A stretch of DNA of 64,000 bases from Brasenia schreberi (Eukaryota; Streptophyta; Magnoliopsida; Nymphaeales; Cabombaceae), in contig JAYKKT010000087.1 in NCBI GenBank assembly GCA_036023115.1, positions 10,634,501 to 10,698,500 on the forward strand, in the 5' to 3' direction. The position numbers and the translations under genes are program-made. Positions 32,257 through 46,453 of the stretch are shown here, one piece after another. Every line of letters begins with the position of its first letter. The stretch's first letter is position 1. Below the pieces are notes generated by a model that did not search any database, was not told the DNA's origin, and saw only the letters and a list, made by a program, of their open reading frames with translations.

Positions 32257-35200
32257 TATGTGTCATACTAGCAGTTAACTCAACATAAGCTAAATTATTT
32301 TTTTATTGTTTCCTTCCAACATTTTCGTGGCCTTTCTCTTCCTCTTTTAACATTTTTACAATCTAGTTTCTCGTACCTTGTTATTGGAGCTTCCTTTGGT
32401 CATATTTCTGTGTCCAAACCATTTTAAACGATTTTCTCTCATTTTGCCATTTATTGGTATCACTCTCAATTTGTTTCTAATAACCGCATTACGTATACGG
32501 TATTTCCTTGTGTAACCACTCATTCATCTCAACATCTTTATTTTTGTCAGGAAATCTTTTGTACATGTTGATAAGCTCAACCTAGGTATTCAAAACTTTT
32601 CTTCTATCTTAATTTATGTCATCCGGAATAACCAAATGACTAAATTTGCATTTCATACATTATGTCTTTATTCTACTAAGTTGGAAGCCTTTACAAAATT
32701 TACTTTTTAATGTTTATCTTGATAGTTTGAACTTCCTATTAACTTTTTCCTTAGACTCATCCACTAACAAAATACAATCTATAAATAACACCAAGGTACT
32801 TCATCTTGAATATGTTTTGTTAGCTCATCAACTACTAAGACAAATAAATATAGATTTAAAGCTAATCCTTGATGGAATCTAATATTAACCTCAAAGAAAT
32901 TTGTTATTCCTTTGTAGGTCCTAATATATGTTTGTGCACTATCATATTCATACATGTCTCTTATAAGATTGATGTATGTCAATGGGATACCTCTCTTTTC
33001 CAAAGTTTTTCAAAGAATATCTTTTGGCACTCTATTATAAGCTTTTTCTTGATCAGGAAATACCATGTGAATTTTTTTTTCTCTAACATGTTCCATTAGA
33101 CGTTCCAATAGATTAATAGCCTCAATAATAGATCTTTCTAACATGAATTCAAATTGGTTCAGTGTTAGTACTTGATATTTGTCTCAACCTACGTTTAATA
33201 ATTCTTTTTCATAATTTCATAGTATTGCTCATTTTTTGGTTTTTTCATATTTCATTAAATAATCTTATAAGCCAAGTAATACCCATCTCTCTTAGAATTT
33301 TTTATATTTCTATAGTAATATTTGTTTGGTCCTACATATTTACCAAACCCTCATAAGTTTAAGAGTCTCTTTAGACTTTAACTTCATCCTTTATAATACA
33401 TTGATAGAAATTGTAGTTTTTATACTCTTTTGATTTGGTTAGCTCTCCTAAGCTTAATATTAACACCTATATTTTCGTTAAAAAACTTATTAAAATATTT
33501 TTTCATTTATTTTTTATATCATCACTTGCTACTAGAATCTTCTCATCCTTGTCTTTGATGCATCTAACAAAAGTAAAAAGTAAGATCTTTAGTTTTCTTA
33601 TCTCTAAGTTTAGCTATCCTAAAAATATCTCTTTCGCCTTCTTTTGGGAAGAGATGTTTATATAGATCCTCCCAAATTTTAGCTTTTGCTTTACTAACAA
33701 TAATTTTTGCTTCTTTCTTTATTTCTTATAAGTCTCTCAAATTTCATTAGTCTTGTTGGCTTAATGTAATTTGTAACATGTCATCATCGCCTTATTCGTA
33801 TCTTGCATCACTTCACTTCACTACCAAACTTCTTTTTATGCGAGTACACTTCCTTTAAATTTACCTAACACATCAGTTACTACTTTCCTAATATGCTTGG
33901 CCATATTATTTCACGTATCAAAAGGTATAGTATTCCACATATCATAAGGTATATTATTTCACGTATCAAAATAAATACTTACATATTTTCAATCATCTCC
34001 CTAAAGAACTTTTTGATTAAATATATCTTCTTTCTCATTTATGAGGTTTCACCATTTAGTCCGAGTAGCTCTATGTACTATTTACTTCTTTGTCAACTTT
34101 TTTACTTATAAATCCATAATTAAAAGTCGATGTTGGGTAGTTAAATCCACCCAAATATTGGCTTTTGCTTCACTAATGGTCTTTTTCGCTTATTTCTTTG
34201 CTTTCTTATAAGCCTCTGAAGTTTCACTAGTCTTCTTAACATAATACAATTTGTAACATGCCTTCTTTGCCTTGATTTTATCTTTCACCACTTTACTCCA
34301 CCACCAAGCTTCTTTTTGTGCCGATATGTCTCCCTTAGATTCGCCTAACACATCTTTTGCCACTTCTTTAATGTGCATAGTCATATTGTTCCACATATCA
34401 GGAGGTGTACCTACATAATTCCAAGCGTCTCTTTGAAAAACTTTCTATTTAAATATATATTCTTTCGCATTTGATGTTCTACCATCTAGTCTGAATTGCT
34501 CTATACACTTTATTCTTCTTTGTCCATTTTTACTTGGAAATCTATTACTAAAAGTCGATGTTGGTTGTTAAGCTTTCTCCTAAAATTACCTTGCAATTTT
34601 TACAACACGATCTATTTTTTTCTTGCAAAAAAAATAATCAATTTGTGTTTGTGATAAGCTACTCTTATAAGTAATTAAATGTTCATCTCATTTTTTGAAA
34701 ATTGTATTGGCTGTAAAGAGTTCAAAAGCTATTGCAAAATTTAAAATCTCCCTATCCTCCTCGTTTATATCCTGAAAACCATAGTTTTCATGAATACCTT
34801 GATATCCTAAGGCATCTTTACTGACATGTCCATTTAAGTCTCCTCCTAAACAAATCATCTCCCTTTGTAGAATTCTTTGAATTACCTTATCTAACTTTTC
34901 CCAAAAAGCCTTATTTATACTATGTTCTAATCCTACTTGGGGTACATTAACATAAATTATATTCAAAGCCTCTACTCCTAACACTAATTTCATAATCATA
35001 ATTCGGTCACCGTATATTGTATGTCTACTACACTATCCTTTAAATCTTTATTTATATTTTCAAACGTTTTCCTTTCTCGAGTACCATAATTTAAAACCCG
35101 TATTCTCAATCTCCTTTGTTTTTTCTCCAACCCACTTTGTTTTGTTTCTTGTAAACATAAAAGATAAATCTTTTCTCCAAATCATAGTATCTACCATCTT

Positions 35201-35645
35201 CATTAATTTATCGGTCAATGTTTCGATATTTCAAATACCAATATGAATCTTATTATCTAGGACTAACTTCCTTAACCCCTCATCCGTCGATTTTGAAAAT
35301 CCAGAGACCCTTGTTATAACTTATTCACTACATTCAAGCGACAATATAGCTGGACTAACTGCTTTACCCACACCCGTCCATGATATGAGAACCCTCTCTT
35401 CAATTGATTCACTACGTCTCAGCAAAGATATAGAGACCCTTGATTACTTTTCACTGCATTCGGGTTGTACTGTGCATCACTAAGAGGGATGTCCCAACAC
35501 AATGCTCATAATTTGTAGAATCTATAGTAGATAAGACCGACAAAGTTTTACGCTGACTGTCGAAAGCCTAACGCAATCCTCCTCCTTTATCCGGGCTTGA
35601 GATTGGCCATGCAAGGATGATCCCTTACGTGGGTGGAGTTTGTCG
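32230..35645 (-). mobile_element. RTE-type LINE copy C, minus strand, near full length but decayed
   Basis: Read on the minus strand, the 5' head starts at about 35640 (GTAAGGGATCATCCTTGCATGGCC). The endonuclease spans about 35260-34560, the linker about 34400-33560, the RT about 33500-32750 (NIRFHQGLALNLYLFVLVVD at 32920) and the C-terminus 32560-32260. There are many stops, frameshifts and internal duplications (for example near 33900-33970). Open stretches at 34688-34999, 34190-34396 and 32779-33003 are remnants. It lacks the extra five bases before RT motif A found in copies B and F. Confidence 0.88.
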
Positions 35646-37209
35646 TGCCTCAAAGATATAGGGATAAAATTTTAGTTGCCCTCGAAGTGTTTCATTTTGC
35701 TATGACACGCAAAGTTACTGGCATTCTGAAATCTATTTGCACTTTGCAGCCATTTTATATACGAAGCCCTATGTAGTTCTGTGTTACAGTGGGAAGATCA
35801 TGAAACATTGGAACCTGAAAACCTTGAAGTTGTTGCTTTTGTATCACATTGTTTCCCCTTGGTTCTTGATCATCTGAAAGGGCTGTTGCTGCGGGGAGAC
35901 ACCTAATTCCAGGTATCCTTTCCTCTACATGCTGTCAAGAATCAGAGACTTCTCACTGTCCCTAATACTCAGAGTGTCATTAATGCATTTTTAGTAAGTG
36001 CCAGTGAGGAATGCAAAGCTGGAGCTTGAAGATAGTCCTCTTCTATCAAGAGAGGGAGGATGGTAAGAAGGCTGATAATACATTAAGAAACTCGGTCTTA
36101 ATATGAGGCTTTCACATTCTGTCATGACATGCTCAAAGCTTGGAGCTTCTCTGTTGGTTGCATCTGGTCTGCTCCTAATGACAACTTTTGGAGGTCATCT
36201 ACTTAAGGAACCGTAATTAAGTTCCCTCATCTGCAGTGCTGCGCCGAGTATGTAAATTCTGGAAGACCTTTGCTTCTATAGATTCTTCTAGAGCTGGTTT
36301 CTTGTAACTTGAGTCTTGTTGTCAGGCCACATGATCATGATTACTTAAAAAAATTCAGGCCATATTTGTTAATATTTGCGGTGTGCAATGTCAAAGAAGG
36401 ATCTAAATGAAATCTTTCTTGGTTCTGTTCCTTGATTAACAGTTCTATATGGCCTGATGTCATTATGGCGTCATGCTGCAAATCTTCTTCCAGAGATTTG
36501 TTCATGGGGCCTGCTCTAGGTTCGCTAAGAATCACATATGGAAAGAATTAGGAAACAGTCTCTAGATAGATCATTTGTAGGTAGAAAAACAGCTTGATTA
36601 ATGAGTGTTTTTGGTGGTTTGTATAGCTGGTTCTGTTTTTGGTGGTTTGTATAGATAGTTCTGTTGTACCTGCAAAATTTGTTGAGATTGCTTTGGAGTT
36701 CTTTTAGGATAATTTCTGTAAATATTGTATCCATACGATAGTATTCATATAATTTAAGCAACTTTATCGTTTTCTCCCATTGATCGGTGTGTAGCATACT
36801 GTATCCTAAGTATCTTTAGGATGTTGTTCCAAAAGATGTCTGTGATTTTTATGCTTTTTTATATTTAAAATTATGTTAATAGAATGTCATATTATGTCGT
36901 ACATGTGTGTCGTTTCCCTCTATGATATACGATATGATATGTCATATGAGATTTTTTTTGAGAGGCAACATTCCCATTTTCATATGATTCTGGTTTTGCA
37001 GCTTCTTATTGCAGTTCAGACCATGGAGATGGTGTTACTGATATCTTGGTATCCCGTTACCAGCAGGTCCGTCACCGACTTTGTGTTGGTCATCATGGGT
37101 TCGGGTCAGAACGGCGCTTCTTGACCCACTTCGTGACTACCCAAAACCAAAAGTGGGCGCAACACACTGGGTGGGGCCAGATTTTTCAGGGACCTGCTGC
37201 CCATCCTTA
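35646..37209. other. Intergenic, no gene recognised
   Basis: No convincing exon. One small tandem duplication of about 28 bp (GTTTTTGGTGGTTTGTATAG) lies at 36606-36661. Nothing else recognised. Confidence 0.5.
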
Positions 37210-37535
37210 AGTGATTGTGCTGGTGTTTCCATCTGGAGGGTCTATTTCGAGAACATAATTACTATTGCTGCACGATCTTTTACTTTTGATACACCCTTTT
37301 CTTGGAAATATCAGAACTTCTCCCTGACTCCACCACTCTCCTTTCCCTCTCATGCAAACACACACCATGAACAGTTTACAGCATCTTTTTGTAGTTTCTT
37401 TTCACATATTTTAAGTACTACATCTATATTCGACTTTTGAAAGAAAAAAATCAAATGAATAACCAACAAACTAATGAACTCTTAAAAGAATCAATGATAT
37501 TTTTCATTGAATCAAAGAAAAAAAATGTTGCATTT
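37210..37535 (+). repeat. Dispersed repeat family, copy 1 left part (split by Copia)
   Basis: Aligns with 45470-45850: both have CCCTCTCATGCAAACACACACC or a close variant, then TTTTCACATATTTTAAG or TTTTCATATGTTTCAGG, then a cluster of A-rich blocks. It continues after the Copia element at 43788. Confidence 0.7.
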
Positions 37536-38437
37536 TGTTGGATTTAATATTAACTAAGATGGGTTAACTAAACTAATGTGCACTAATAAAATTTAATTCA
37601 TGTTGATCTCTTAAATATTCAATTGATGCATCATTAATATATGTGAAAGTCCTAAAGTGCAAAAAGTAATATGGGAGAACTTGTGCATTTGATGATAAAA
37701 ATGAGATAAGATGATAAAAATGAGATAAAGTTTAGTTCCATATTGAAAAATGAGATAAATTCATATATTCTTTTATATATTTAGCTCACAAATCTTACTT
37801 CAAAGAACTTCGAGAGTACATGCTAGACCACACACTCGTGTCGGACTTGGGTTTGAGAATTATCTTTGGTTTATTTTTTTGCACAGAAAACTTTCATCTA
37901 ACGGTCAAGACGGTCAAGAGTGTTTACGTTGGAATAGCTATGGGATGGACAAGTGCGTTGTTTAGATTAGATTCATGATTTGTGATCCAACACCTCGTCT
38001 ATAAATAAGAGATTAGTGCTTCCTAATAAGCAACCTTTTGTATGAAACACTCTCTTGCCTCTGCTCTTCTTGTGTCTCTGATATTCCCTATGGTTGTGTG
38101 GTTGTTTCATGTGTCCTTCTCTTTCATGCATACGTAACTTAGGCGTGGTTAAAGTTGACTCGAAATCATATACGTGCCTTACAGTTGTGTTTGCATTTTA
38201 TGTTAGGAGTAAGGCATATGTATTCGGACGTATTGTATAGTGGGGCATTGATTTTTTAAAGGCAAGTATGTAAAAATGACCCACATAAGTATCTTTTTTT
38301 ATTATTGCTTTTACTTTTGTTTTTCGTATGATTTGTTTTTGGCTTACTTTAGATCTGCAGCTGTTATTGATTGAGACATGTTTATATTTGTGGCATATTG
38401 GTATATTATGCATGTATTTCTATGGGTTTTGTCAATA
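37536..38437 (+). repeat. 5' LTR of the Copia element
   Basis: About 902 bp. Blocks such as TTTAATTCATGTTGAT, CTATAAATAAGAGATTAG and TACGTGCCTT (or close variants) recur in the same order in the 3' LTR. CTATAAATA near 38001 could be the LTR TATA box. Confidence 0.88.
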
Positions 38438-38499
38438 ATATTAGAAAAATCAGTTTTTTTGGTATTAAACATGTCTATGGCTGCTATACCCATTCAACC

Positions 38500-41400
38500 T
38501 AAGGTCAACTTCACCCTGGTGTTGGAAAAATTTTTTGGTCTCCATTTTAAACGCTAACAACAATGTATAAAAATTTGGTTAACCATGTTAGAGCTGCATT
38601 TGTATATTGAATCAGATTTTCCTCAACCCGATTATATTTGCCATAGAAGCTCGGATAAAATCGTCAAGTAGAAGGAGAATGATACCATATGTTATTGTAT
38701 ATTATCGGTACTATCGAATATTGTATTCACCGTTTATAGTTTTTCTTCTTTCACAACAACGAAAGGTTTGTGGGTTGTATTGGATCGAAAATACAATATT
38801 GAAAACATCGTTTCTTAAAAGTATTTCAGGACAAACTTTCTTAAGTATCAAATGATAGAGGAGAAATATGTGACCGAAAAGGCTCACGAGTTTCAGTTTT
38901 TATGCCATGGTCGAAAGGAAGTCGAGATGTAGATTCATGACAAGTTTATTGTTATATCTATTATTCAAAAAATTTGATTTTCGAGGGTTTCAGTGTATAT
39001 CTCAAGAATTAGAAGGGTAAGATGATCCTTGATGAACTTATGATAGACATAGCAATAGAGGAATAACATAGAAGTAAAAAATCCATTATACCTGTAGATA
39101 CTACCATTAGGGTTAACTTGACGATCGAAAGAAAACAAACTAACGATCTTAAGTGAAAATATGTAAAGCATAAACCAAAAGTTAAAATCCAAAAGAAATA
39201 GAAGAACAAACCATTCTTATTTTGTAGTCAAGTTGACATTGAGTGATGGATTGTCCCTTAAAGAAAGTTAAGAAACTTGTGGTTGTTGAAGGAGTTATAG
39301 TAAACATGGTGGTTATCACTATACCTGCTAATGACGGATATCTATCATTTAAATCCCATTTCATTTATATTTATAAGCAACAATACTAAATTTTTGACAC
39401 TTGCCTAATGAGCACGTTTTTGGTGATCACTCTTTGTTTGTATATAATTAAGTCGTTTATGACAGAACTGTGACTTTGTGAGATCATTCGACTTTTGGAG
39501 TCAAGGGCGAAAAGCGTGTGCTTAAAGTTTTATTCAAAAAATGTTCTAACTTTTAAGGAAGTTAGACACATTTCAACGATTCGTCGGAATATCCTCAGTA
39601 GTCCTACTTTAGTTAGAGAGAGATTAAGGTTAGGTTATAAATATAATAAAGTCGTTGTTACACGACCTAGTACATGATGTTTGTTTGGAAGAAGTTATTT
39701 TCTACAAGATCGTTTTAAAATTAATATAAAATAAATTATTAATTTTTATATTGATTTTAATGATAATAAAGCATCTACTTATGCTTCTTCTTCTATTGTG
39801 TACAGTATTGAATCATTTGATGTGTGACATGCTAGATTGGGTCATATAAACTTTGATTCTATGAGAAAAATGATTAATTTAAACCTTATCCTTAAAACTT
39901 TCATAGATAGAAAACACAAATATGGTATATGTATGCAATCAAATAACCTAAGAAATACAGTTGAAAGAAAATCAAGGATTTTAGATTTTGTTTACACTTA
40001 TATTTATGAATTCAATTGAATAACTACAAGGGAGAACAAAAAGATATTTTATCATGTTTATTAGTGTTATATTTACTTGCTTAAAAGTAAAGATGAAACT
40101 TTAGAAAAATTTCAAATATTTAAAAACAAAGAACAAACTCAAACAAGGAAGATACCTAAGTGAATAAGATATGATAGGGAAAGAGAATATACTTCAAATC
40201 TTTTTCAAGAATAATGTCAAAACAATGGTATTTTTAACGAGGTTACTACTATGTATTCTCTTCAGTCTAATGTGATAGTTGAACGAAAGAATAAAACCTT
40301 ATGTGATATGGTTAATTTTTACTTCAAAGTTTTGGGTTATCTACCTACATGTGTGGTAAGCTTTGAATACGGCTTGTCATATTCTAAATAGATCTCCTCA
40401 TAAGTATAAGAAAAGTAGTCCATTTAAACCTTTTAAGGATTGAAAGATCAATCTCAAAGTATGAGAGTGTCTTGCAAAAATACTTATCCTTAAACATGAG
40501 AGTAATAAATTGGGACCTAAAAAGGTGGATACTATATTTCTAGGTTACATGGAGACAAGCTATACGTAAAAGTTCTTCGTAATTAAATCTAATGTTTCTG
40601 CTATAAATGTCACCACAATAGTTGAGATTTGTGATTCTACAATCTTTGAGAATGTGTTTGGTATGAAAACTGGAGTTGTCCAAAGTGTATATTTTAGAGA
40701 TTCTGACCTTTCTATTGGTTTCATTTTTCGATCATGTAGAAAGGATGACAAATATAAAGAGTGACCTTGATTTTGTTGTTTTTATATTAGATGACTCTGA
40801 GGAAATAACTAAATCAAATAAAAGTAAACACTCTAGGATATCGAAGGACTTTGGAAGTAACTTTGTTACTTTAAAAGTCGAGGATGATCTTATCACCTTC
40901 CAACAAGTTATGACTTCACCCGATATTAAGTTTTCGAAGGAAGCCGTTAATGATAAAATCCAGACAATTTTCTCAAATGGTACTTGAGAAATGATGGATT
41001 TATCTAATGTTTGTTCCATTGTGGGTTGTAATTGGATTTTTAAGAAGAAACCATATGCAAACAGAACAATAAACAAGTATAAGTTTAGATTAGATGTTAA
41101 CAAAAATAAAGAATAGATTACTTCGATATATATTCCCCAATTTCTCAGATGACGATCATCCGAGTGCTTATAGCACTCACATTCATATATGACCTCACAA
41201 TATATTAGATAGATGTGAAAATCATTTTCTTGCATGGTGAGCTCCATGAGAAAAGTTATATGGACTAGCTAGAAGGATTTGTGGCTCGTGGGAATGAGTT
41301 TAAGATGTGTAAGATTGTTAAATCATTATATCGTTTGAAATAAGCACTAAAAAATGACATGAAAAGTTTGATTATGTGATATCATCTTTTGACTTCATTT

Positions 41401-42400
41401 CTAATGATTATAATAAGTGTATATACTATAAGTCGGTCAATAATCCATTAATCATTCTTTGTCTATACGGAGATGATATATTCTTGTTTAGTTTTAATAT
41501 GAGAATAGTAAATGAAATCAAGTCATTCTTATGTAGTACGTTTGAGATGAAGAATACAAATGTTATTGGTGTAATTTTAGGTTTTAAAATCATAAGGTCT
41601 ATTAATGATATAGTAATTTCTTAGTCTCACTATATTTAGAGAGATTTAGATATACAAACTTTAGACCTGTTAAGACCCTATATAATTCATCTAATATTTT
41701 TTGTAAGAATGAAAGTGGTATTCATGTGTCTCAACTACGATATTCTGAGATTATCGTTATCTTGATGCATCTAATCAAACACAACCATATATTGTATTTG
41801 TTAAGTGTAAGTTGATTAGATACACTAGTTGTCAAGATAGAACCCATTAAGAAGCTCTATAAAGAGTACTTCGCTATATGAAGGAAACAATTTCCTTTGT
41901 ACTAAATTACGATAACATCCTTGTATTCTTAAAGGATTTAAGAACTCTGGACTCTGGTAAACATCCTTTTGCATTACTAGTTGGATAACAATGAACTCTT
42001 GTAAACATCCTTCTATTTCACTTGAAAATCGAATAAATAAACTATTTTAGCTCATTCTACGTTTGAGGCAAAATTATATTCTTTGAATGAGACTGGATTG
42101 CAAGTTGAATAGCTTAAGGTAATTATGTCAAGTTTATCTATGCTAGAGAAGTCACTTCCTGAAATTTTAGTACATTGTGATAGTATGACTATAATTGTTA
42201 ATATAAGTAGTTCAAAGTACAACCAAAAGCAATTAAAACACATCAATGTCAAACTAAAGTTTGTAAGAGCTCTTGTGTTTGAGGGGGTCATGACTTTAAA
42301 TTTTGTTGGATCCAAAGATAACACAACCAATCATTTGACTAAGGGTATATCAATATCCTTAATTGAGAAATCTAGGTTGGGGATGAGACTGAAAACATGA
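38500..42400 (+). pseudogene. Copia gag-pol, decayed
   Basis: Gag (UBN2-type) remnants lie at about 38510-39060 (LEKFFGLHFKR, then a diverged KYNIENIVS region). A gag-pre-integrase remnant is at 39837 (MGHINFDSMRKMINLNLIL). Integrase core remnants are at about 40040-40560. Reverse transcriptase remnants are at 41030-41620 (CNWIFKKK near 41030; LCLYGDDIFLF near 41458 in place of the YVDD box). RNase H is at 42060-42400 (ILVHCDSMTIIVN, KDNTTNHLTKGI). Many stops and frameshifts lie between. Nothing here can encode a working polyprotein. Confidence 0.85.
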
Positions 42401-42896
42401 TTTATTAACAACCAATGAAAACTTAACCAAACTAAGTGGAGATCCCAAAAAGTAGGTTAAATGTGGTAGTAACAAGCTCTTGGGTAAATAGGGTGATATT
42501 TTGTATTATGTGATACTTTTAGTAAGTGTGTCTATCTCATGTAAACCTAAAATGTCGTGACTAAAAGTTTAACAAGTGATTATTCTCTAAATGAGATCGA
42601 GTCCTATGATAAGATGTCCAACTAAGTTATTGATATTATGTAGTCACAATAGGAGAATTGATATGGAATATGGATGCATGATCATTAATGCATAACACCT
42701 AATGATTACGTCATAGCCTTTTATTATGTTGTTACCAATAAACACTTATACACCCAAGGCTTATGTTAAAGAGTATGTTCACATAGTTCTTGTAAGGTAA
42801 TATTGGATAACTCATGTAATAGTTAAACAGAAAGGTATTATTACTGAAAGAATAATATGATAATTGGTTTGGGAGGACACTTTTACACTTCAAAAC

Positions 42897-42908
42897 TTTA
42901 TGGGAGAT
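42897..42908 (+). other. Polypurine tract of the Copia element
   Basis: ATGGGAGAT immediately precedes the 3' LTR, the position and composition expected for the plus-strand primer of a plant Copia element. Confidence 0.6.
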
Positions 42909-43787
42909 CATTGGATTTAATGTTAATTAAGTTAGATTAATTAAATCCATGTACACTAATAACATTTAATTCATGTTGATATCCCAAGTATTCAATTGAT
43001 GCATCATTTATATATGTAAAAGTTCTAAAGTGTAAAAAGTCACATGTGAGGGACTTTGCATGTGATGACTAAGATGAGACAAAGTTTATTCTCATATTGA
43101 AGAACGAGAAAAATCGATATGTTATTTTATATAGTTGGTAGCTCATGAACTTTAGTTCAAAAAGGTTAGGGAAGACATGCTAGACCACACATGCGTGCGT
43201 CGAGTATTAATTTGGGTTTGAAAATTATCTTTGGTCTATCTTTGTGCATAATTTTTTTTTATCTAACAATCAAGAATGTTTACACGAAAACAGTTACGAG
43301 ATGGATAGGTACATTGTTTGGATTGGATCCATAATCTGTAATCCAATACATCATCTATAAATAAGAGATTAGGGCTCCCTAACACTCTCTCTCCTCCTGC
43401 CTATGCTCTTTACTCTTCCTCTATATGTGGTATTCTCTATGGTTGAGTGGTTGTTTCCTGCATCTTTTTTCTTCAGTCATAGGTGATTGAGGCATGGTCG
43501 AAGTTGACTCGAAGGCAGGTACGTGCCTTTGAGTTGTGTATGCGTTTTATCTTAAGAAAAAGGTGAAAGTACCATACGTACTGTATTGCGAGGCATTGAT
43601 TTCTCTAATGTAAGTTTGAAAGGGTGACCCACAAATAAGTATTATTTTTTATTATTGTTTGTACTTTTATTTTCTATACGATTTGTTTATGGCTTACTTT
43701 AGATCTATAACTGTTGTTGATTGTGGCATGTTTATATTTGTTGCATATTGATATATTATGCATACATTTCTACGAATTTTGTCAACA
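42909..43787 (+). repeat. 3' LTR of the Copia element
   Basis: About 879 bp, collinear with the 5' LTR. Begins CA in place of TG. Confidence 0.88.
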
Positions 43788-44465
43788 TATTTTGAGTTGG
43801 ATGGTTTATTAAATATGAAATAAATAAATATTATAAGTCTTATAATCTTATTGTCATCTTCTTCTTCATTAGGTTGCTACAGTGAGGAGGTGGAGACGTG
43901 GTTTGTTTTTCCATTTAGAGTGATGTGGTGGAGTTGCATATCTCCATCTACACAAACGCGATTGTGTTGCATCTCTGTAGATGGAGAGATACGTTCAACC
44001 ATGTCTTCACTCAAACTTCCAGCAATCTATAATTGTTGAACCAACAACATCAAATACATACAAAAATTTACCAAGTACGATCAAATTCATGAACTTATCT
44101 ATTAAAAACATAAAATAGCTCTTCGAATCAAGCGCTCAAACCTTCTTTTCTTTTTTTTCTTCCTCTTTTATTGCTTCTTTATTTGCAGAAGAAAGCAATG
44201 AAGCTTCTACAATGTCCAATTATGCGTCGTGCACAAGAAGGCACGAGAGATCGGATTTCGATGGAGTCGACGACAATGAGCGCAAACAAGCAAGGGGGCT
44301 CGCAGTGAAGGAGAGAGTGGAATTATGTATGTGGTCAAGGTAGGAGGTAGTATAAGAATTCTCGAAAATTGATGAAGGTATTTTTAGAAATTATAAAAAA
44401 AGGTGAGAATTGAGTAATTTGGGATGTGGTGATGGTAATGCTCTGGTAAAAAAATTAATATTGCC
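43788..44465 (+). repeat. Dispersed repeat family, copy 1 right part
   Basis: Continuation of 37210-37535 after the Copia insertion. Aligns with about 45850-46375: CTTCTTCTTC, a palindrome-like pair of CATCTA...GATG blocks, ATAATTG, ACATCAAATA, GAGCGCAAACAAGCAAG vs GAGAGCAAAACAAGAAAG, and a closing TTTTTAGAAATTAT...AATTTGGGATGTGG block. Confidence 0.7.
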
Positions 44466-44836
44466 AAATATTTATCATAGCCGGGTACATGTATTACCCT
44501 AAATCTAAAGTACTACCAATACCTACCCCATCAGCCTCTGGGAAGGTTTTCTGCCTCTTACCCTCTCCGACCCATCTTGACCGTTACCTTAGGGGACCCA
44601 AACCTATGAGAGGGCAAAAATACTCATGAGTACACGTCCTACGGCTCTACCTCCACCACCTGCCCTGCCAGATGAGCAAATACTTTGCATGCACCCCTTT
44701 GCATTTAATTTTGTGTGACGTTAGTGGTTGCAAAGGGAGGTCAAAGCCTAACACATATGACAGAGAGCCCTTGCAATTGATTAGATACATCATACTTAAA
44801 CCACCATAGACCATGCACACACCCCTAGCAAATGAT

Positions 44837-44902
<66 letters not shown>

Positions 44903-45469
44903 GAGCATAGACCATGCACACACCATCTATACTTAAACCACCATTCGATAAGCATGATCAACAATGGATATTTGAATTTGAAAAATATAAATAGAAGCAT
45001 GAAAAGTACAATAAAGTTTTCGCTTTTAAATTCAAATCTCTACCATTGATCACATTGATTAAATGATGGAGATCTTTTAGTGAATTTGAGCATGAATGAG
45101 TGTGCGCATATACCCATTTATCTTTTTATCCATCTCTCTCTCTATATATATATGCATTAATATGTAAAGGTTGTTCTTGTACATTGTGTGCACTCATGTT
45201 TTTCTTTTGTGAGCTTTGTTGTCAATATGATTGTCTTTTTAATTTCAAAACACTTTTTTATGATCTTTAAATTATACTCATGTTTCTAAAAGCAAAAGGT
45301 AGACAAATAAATATTGTTGTGCTTTTAGTGCTCCTCATATATGAACCCCTTTTACCTTCCATAACAAAGTAACTTATGGTAAGAACTCTATTTTGATCTA
45401 TCTGATCTAATTTGGAGGGCTAAAGTTAGAGCCATAACATAAACTTTCTTTTTTCCCCCACTCTCTCGT
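44466..45469. other. Intergenic, no gene recognised
   Basis: Contains a (TA)n(GA)n microsatellite and otherwise nothing recognisable. Confidence 0.5.
44837..44899. repeat. (TA)n(GA)n microsatellite
   Basis: A TA run turns directly into a GA run, total about 63 bp. Confidence 0.95.
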
Positions 45470-46375
45470 ATCACTGGTGTCGGAGGAAGCACCGATCACG
45501 AGAACAACCTTGCCACACATTTTTTTACATAGAACAAGAGGTTGATATCACTCGTTTTACTATTTACATTCCTTCATTTAAAAATACCCAAACAACCTCC
45601 GGCACTATCATTCCCTTGCCTCTCTCATGCAAACACACACCCCACTGCACGACCGTAGCCGCATTCTTGGTAGCATGAACCAACCTGATGTAGTTTTAGA
45701 CAACTGTTTGGAGTCCTCTTTTCATATGTTTCAGGCACCACTTATTTGTATTTGGCTTTCGAAAAAAAAAAAAACACTCAAATTGAAAAATTAACAAACT
45801 CTCATAAGAATCAACAAAGTTTTTTATCAAAATAAAAAATATATTATATTTGAAGTTGAGTGATTGATTAGACACAAAAGAATAGATATTCAAAATCCTT
45901 ATTTAATCTTATCTTTCTTTGTCTTCTTCTTCGTTCGGGTGAAGGGGCGGTAAAGGCACATCTCTTCATCTAGAGAGATGTAGCACAACTGCTTTTTTAG
46001 ATGCTTTGACGTGCCTATACTCCAACTCCCGATGACTTATAATTGGCATACCGATGACATCAAATATATTAAAAAAAATAATTAAATCCACAAACCTACC
46101 TCTGAAAAATACAAAGTCCATCTCTTATTATTCTTCTACGAGTGAAGGTGATGGAGCTTTGAGGGGTCCGATCATACATTATCCAATTGTGAAACAAGAC
46201 ACCTGATGTCGGGTTCTGACAGGTCGGCACCGAGAGCAAAACAAGAAAGAGGATTTGCAACAAAGAGAAAAGAGAGGAACTGTAGGTGATGTTTTGGGGA
46301 TGAATTGTTTTTAGAAATCATTAAAAAAATTGTGTATAGTAATTTGGGGCGTGGCAATAATAATTCCAGCTAATA
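45470..46375 (+). repeat. Dispersed repeat family, copy 2 (uninterrupted)
   Basis: Full-length partner of the split copy at 37210-37535/43788-44465. At the position of the Copia insertion this copy reads TATATTTGAAGTTGAG and has no insertion. No coding domain is recognised, so the family may be a non-autonomous transposon or an old segmental duplication. Confidence 0.7.
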
Positions 46376-46396
46376 TACTCGTTCAACGAACAGAGC

Positions 46397-46453
46397 TACC
46401 AAGGGGCCCATATTATATAATGACAGATTTACCAAGGGGCCCATATTATATGG
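46397..46453 (+). repeat. Short tandem duplication (~33-bp period)
   Basis: TACCAAGGGGCCCATATTAT occurs twice, at about 46398 and 46431. Confidence 0.9.

Larger units (their letters stand above)
37536..43787 (+). mobile_element. Copia LTR retrotransposon, decayed, 6.25 kb
   Basis: Two related LTRs (37536-38437 and 42909-43787) enclose a decayed gag-pol region. The order gag, integrase, reverse transcriptase, RNase H is that of Ty1/Copia. The LTRs begin TGTTGGATTTAAT (5') and CATTGGATTTAAT (3', first dinucleotide mutated) and end GTCAATA and GTCAACA. Flanking bases CATTT (37531-37535) and TATTT (43788-43792) are a target-site duplication with one mismatch. LTR identity by eye is roughly 80 percent, so the insertion is old. 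Confidence 0.9.
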
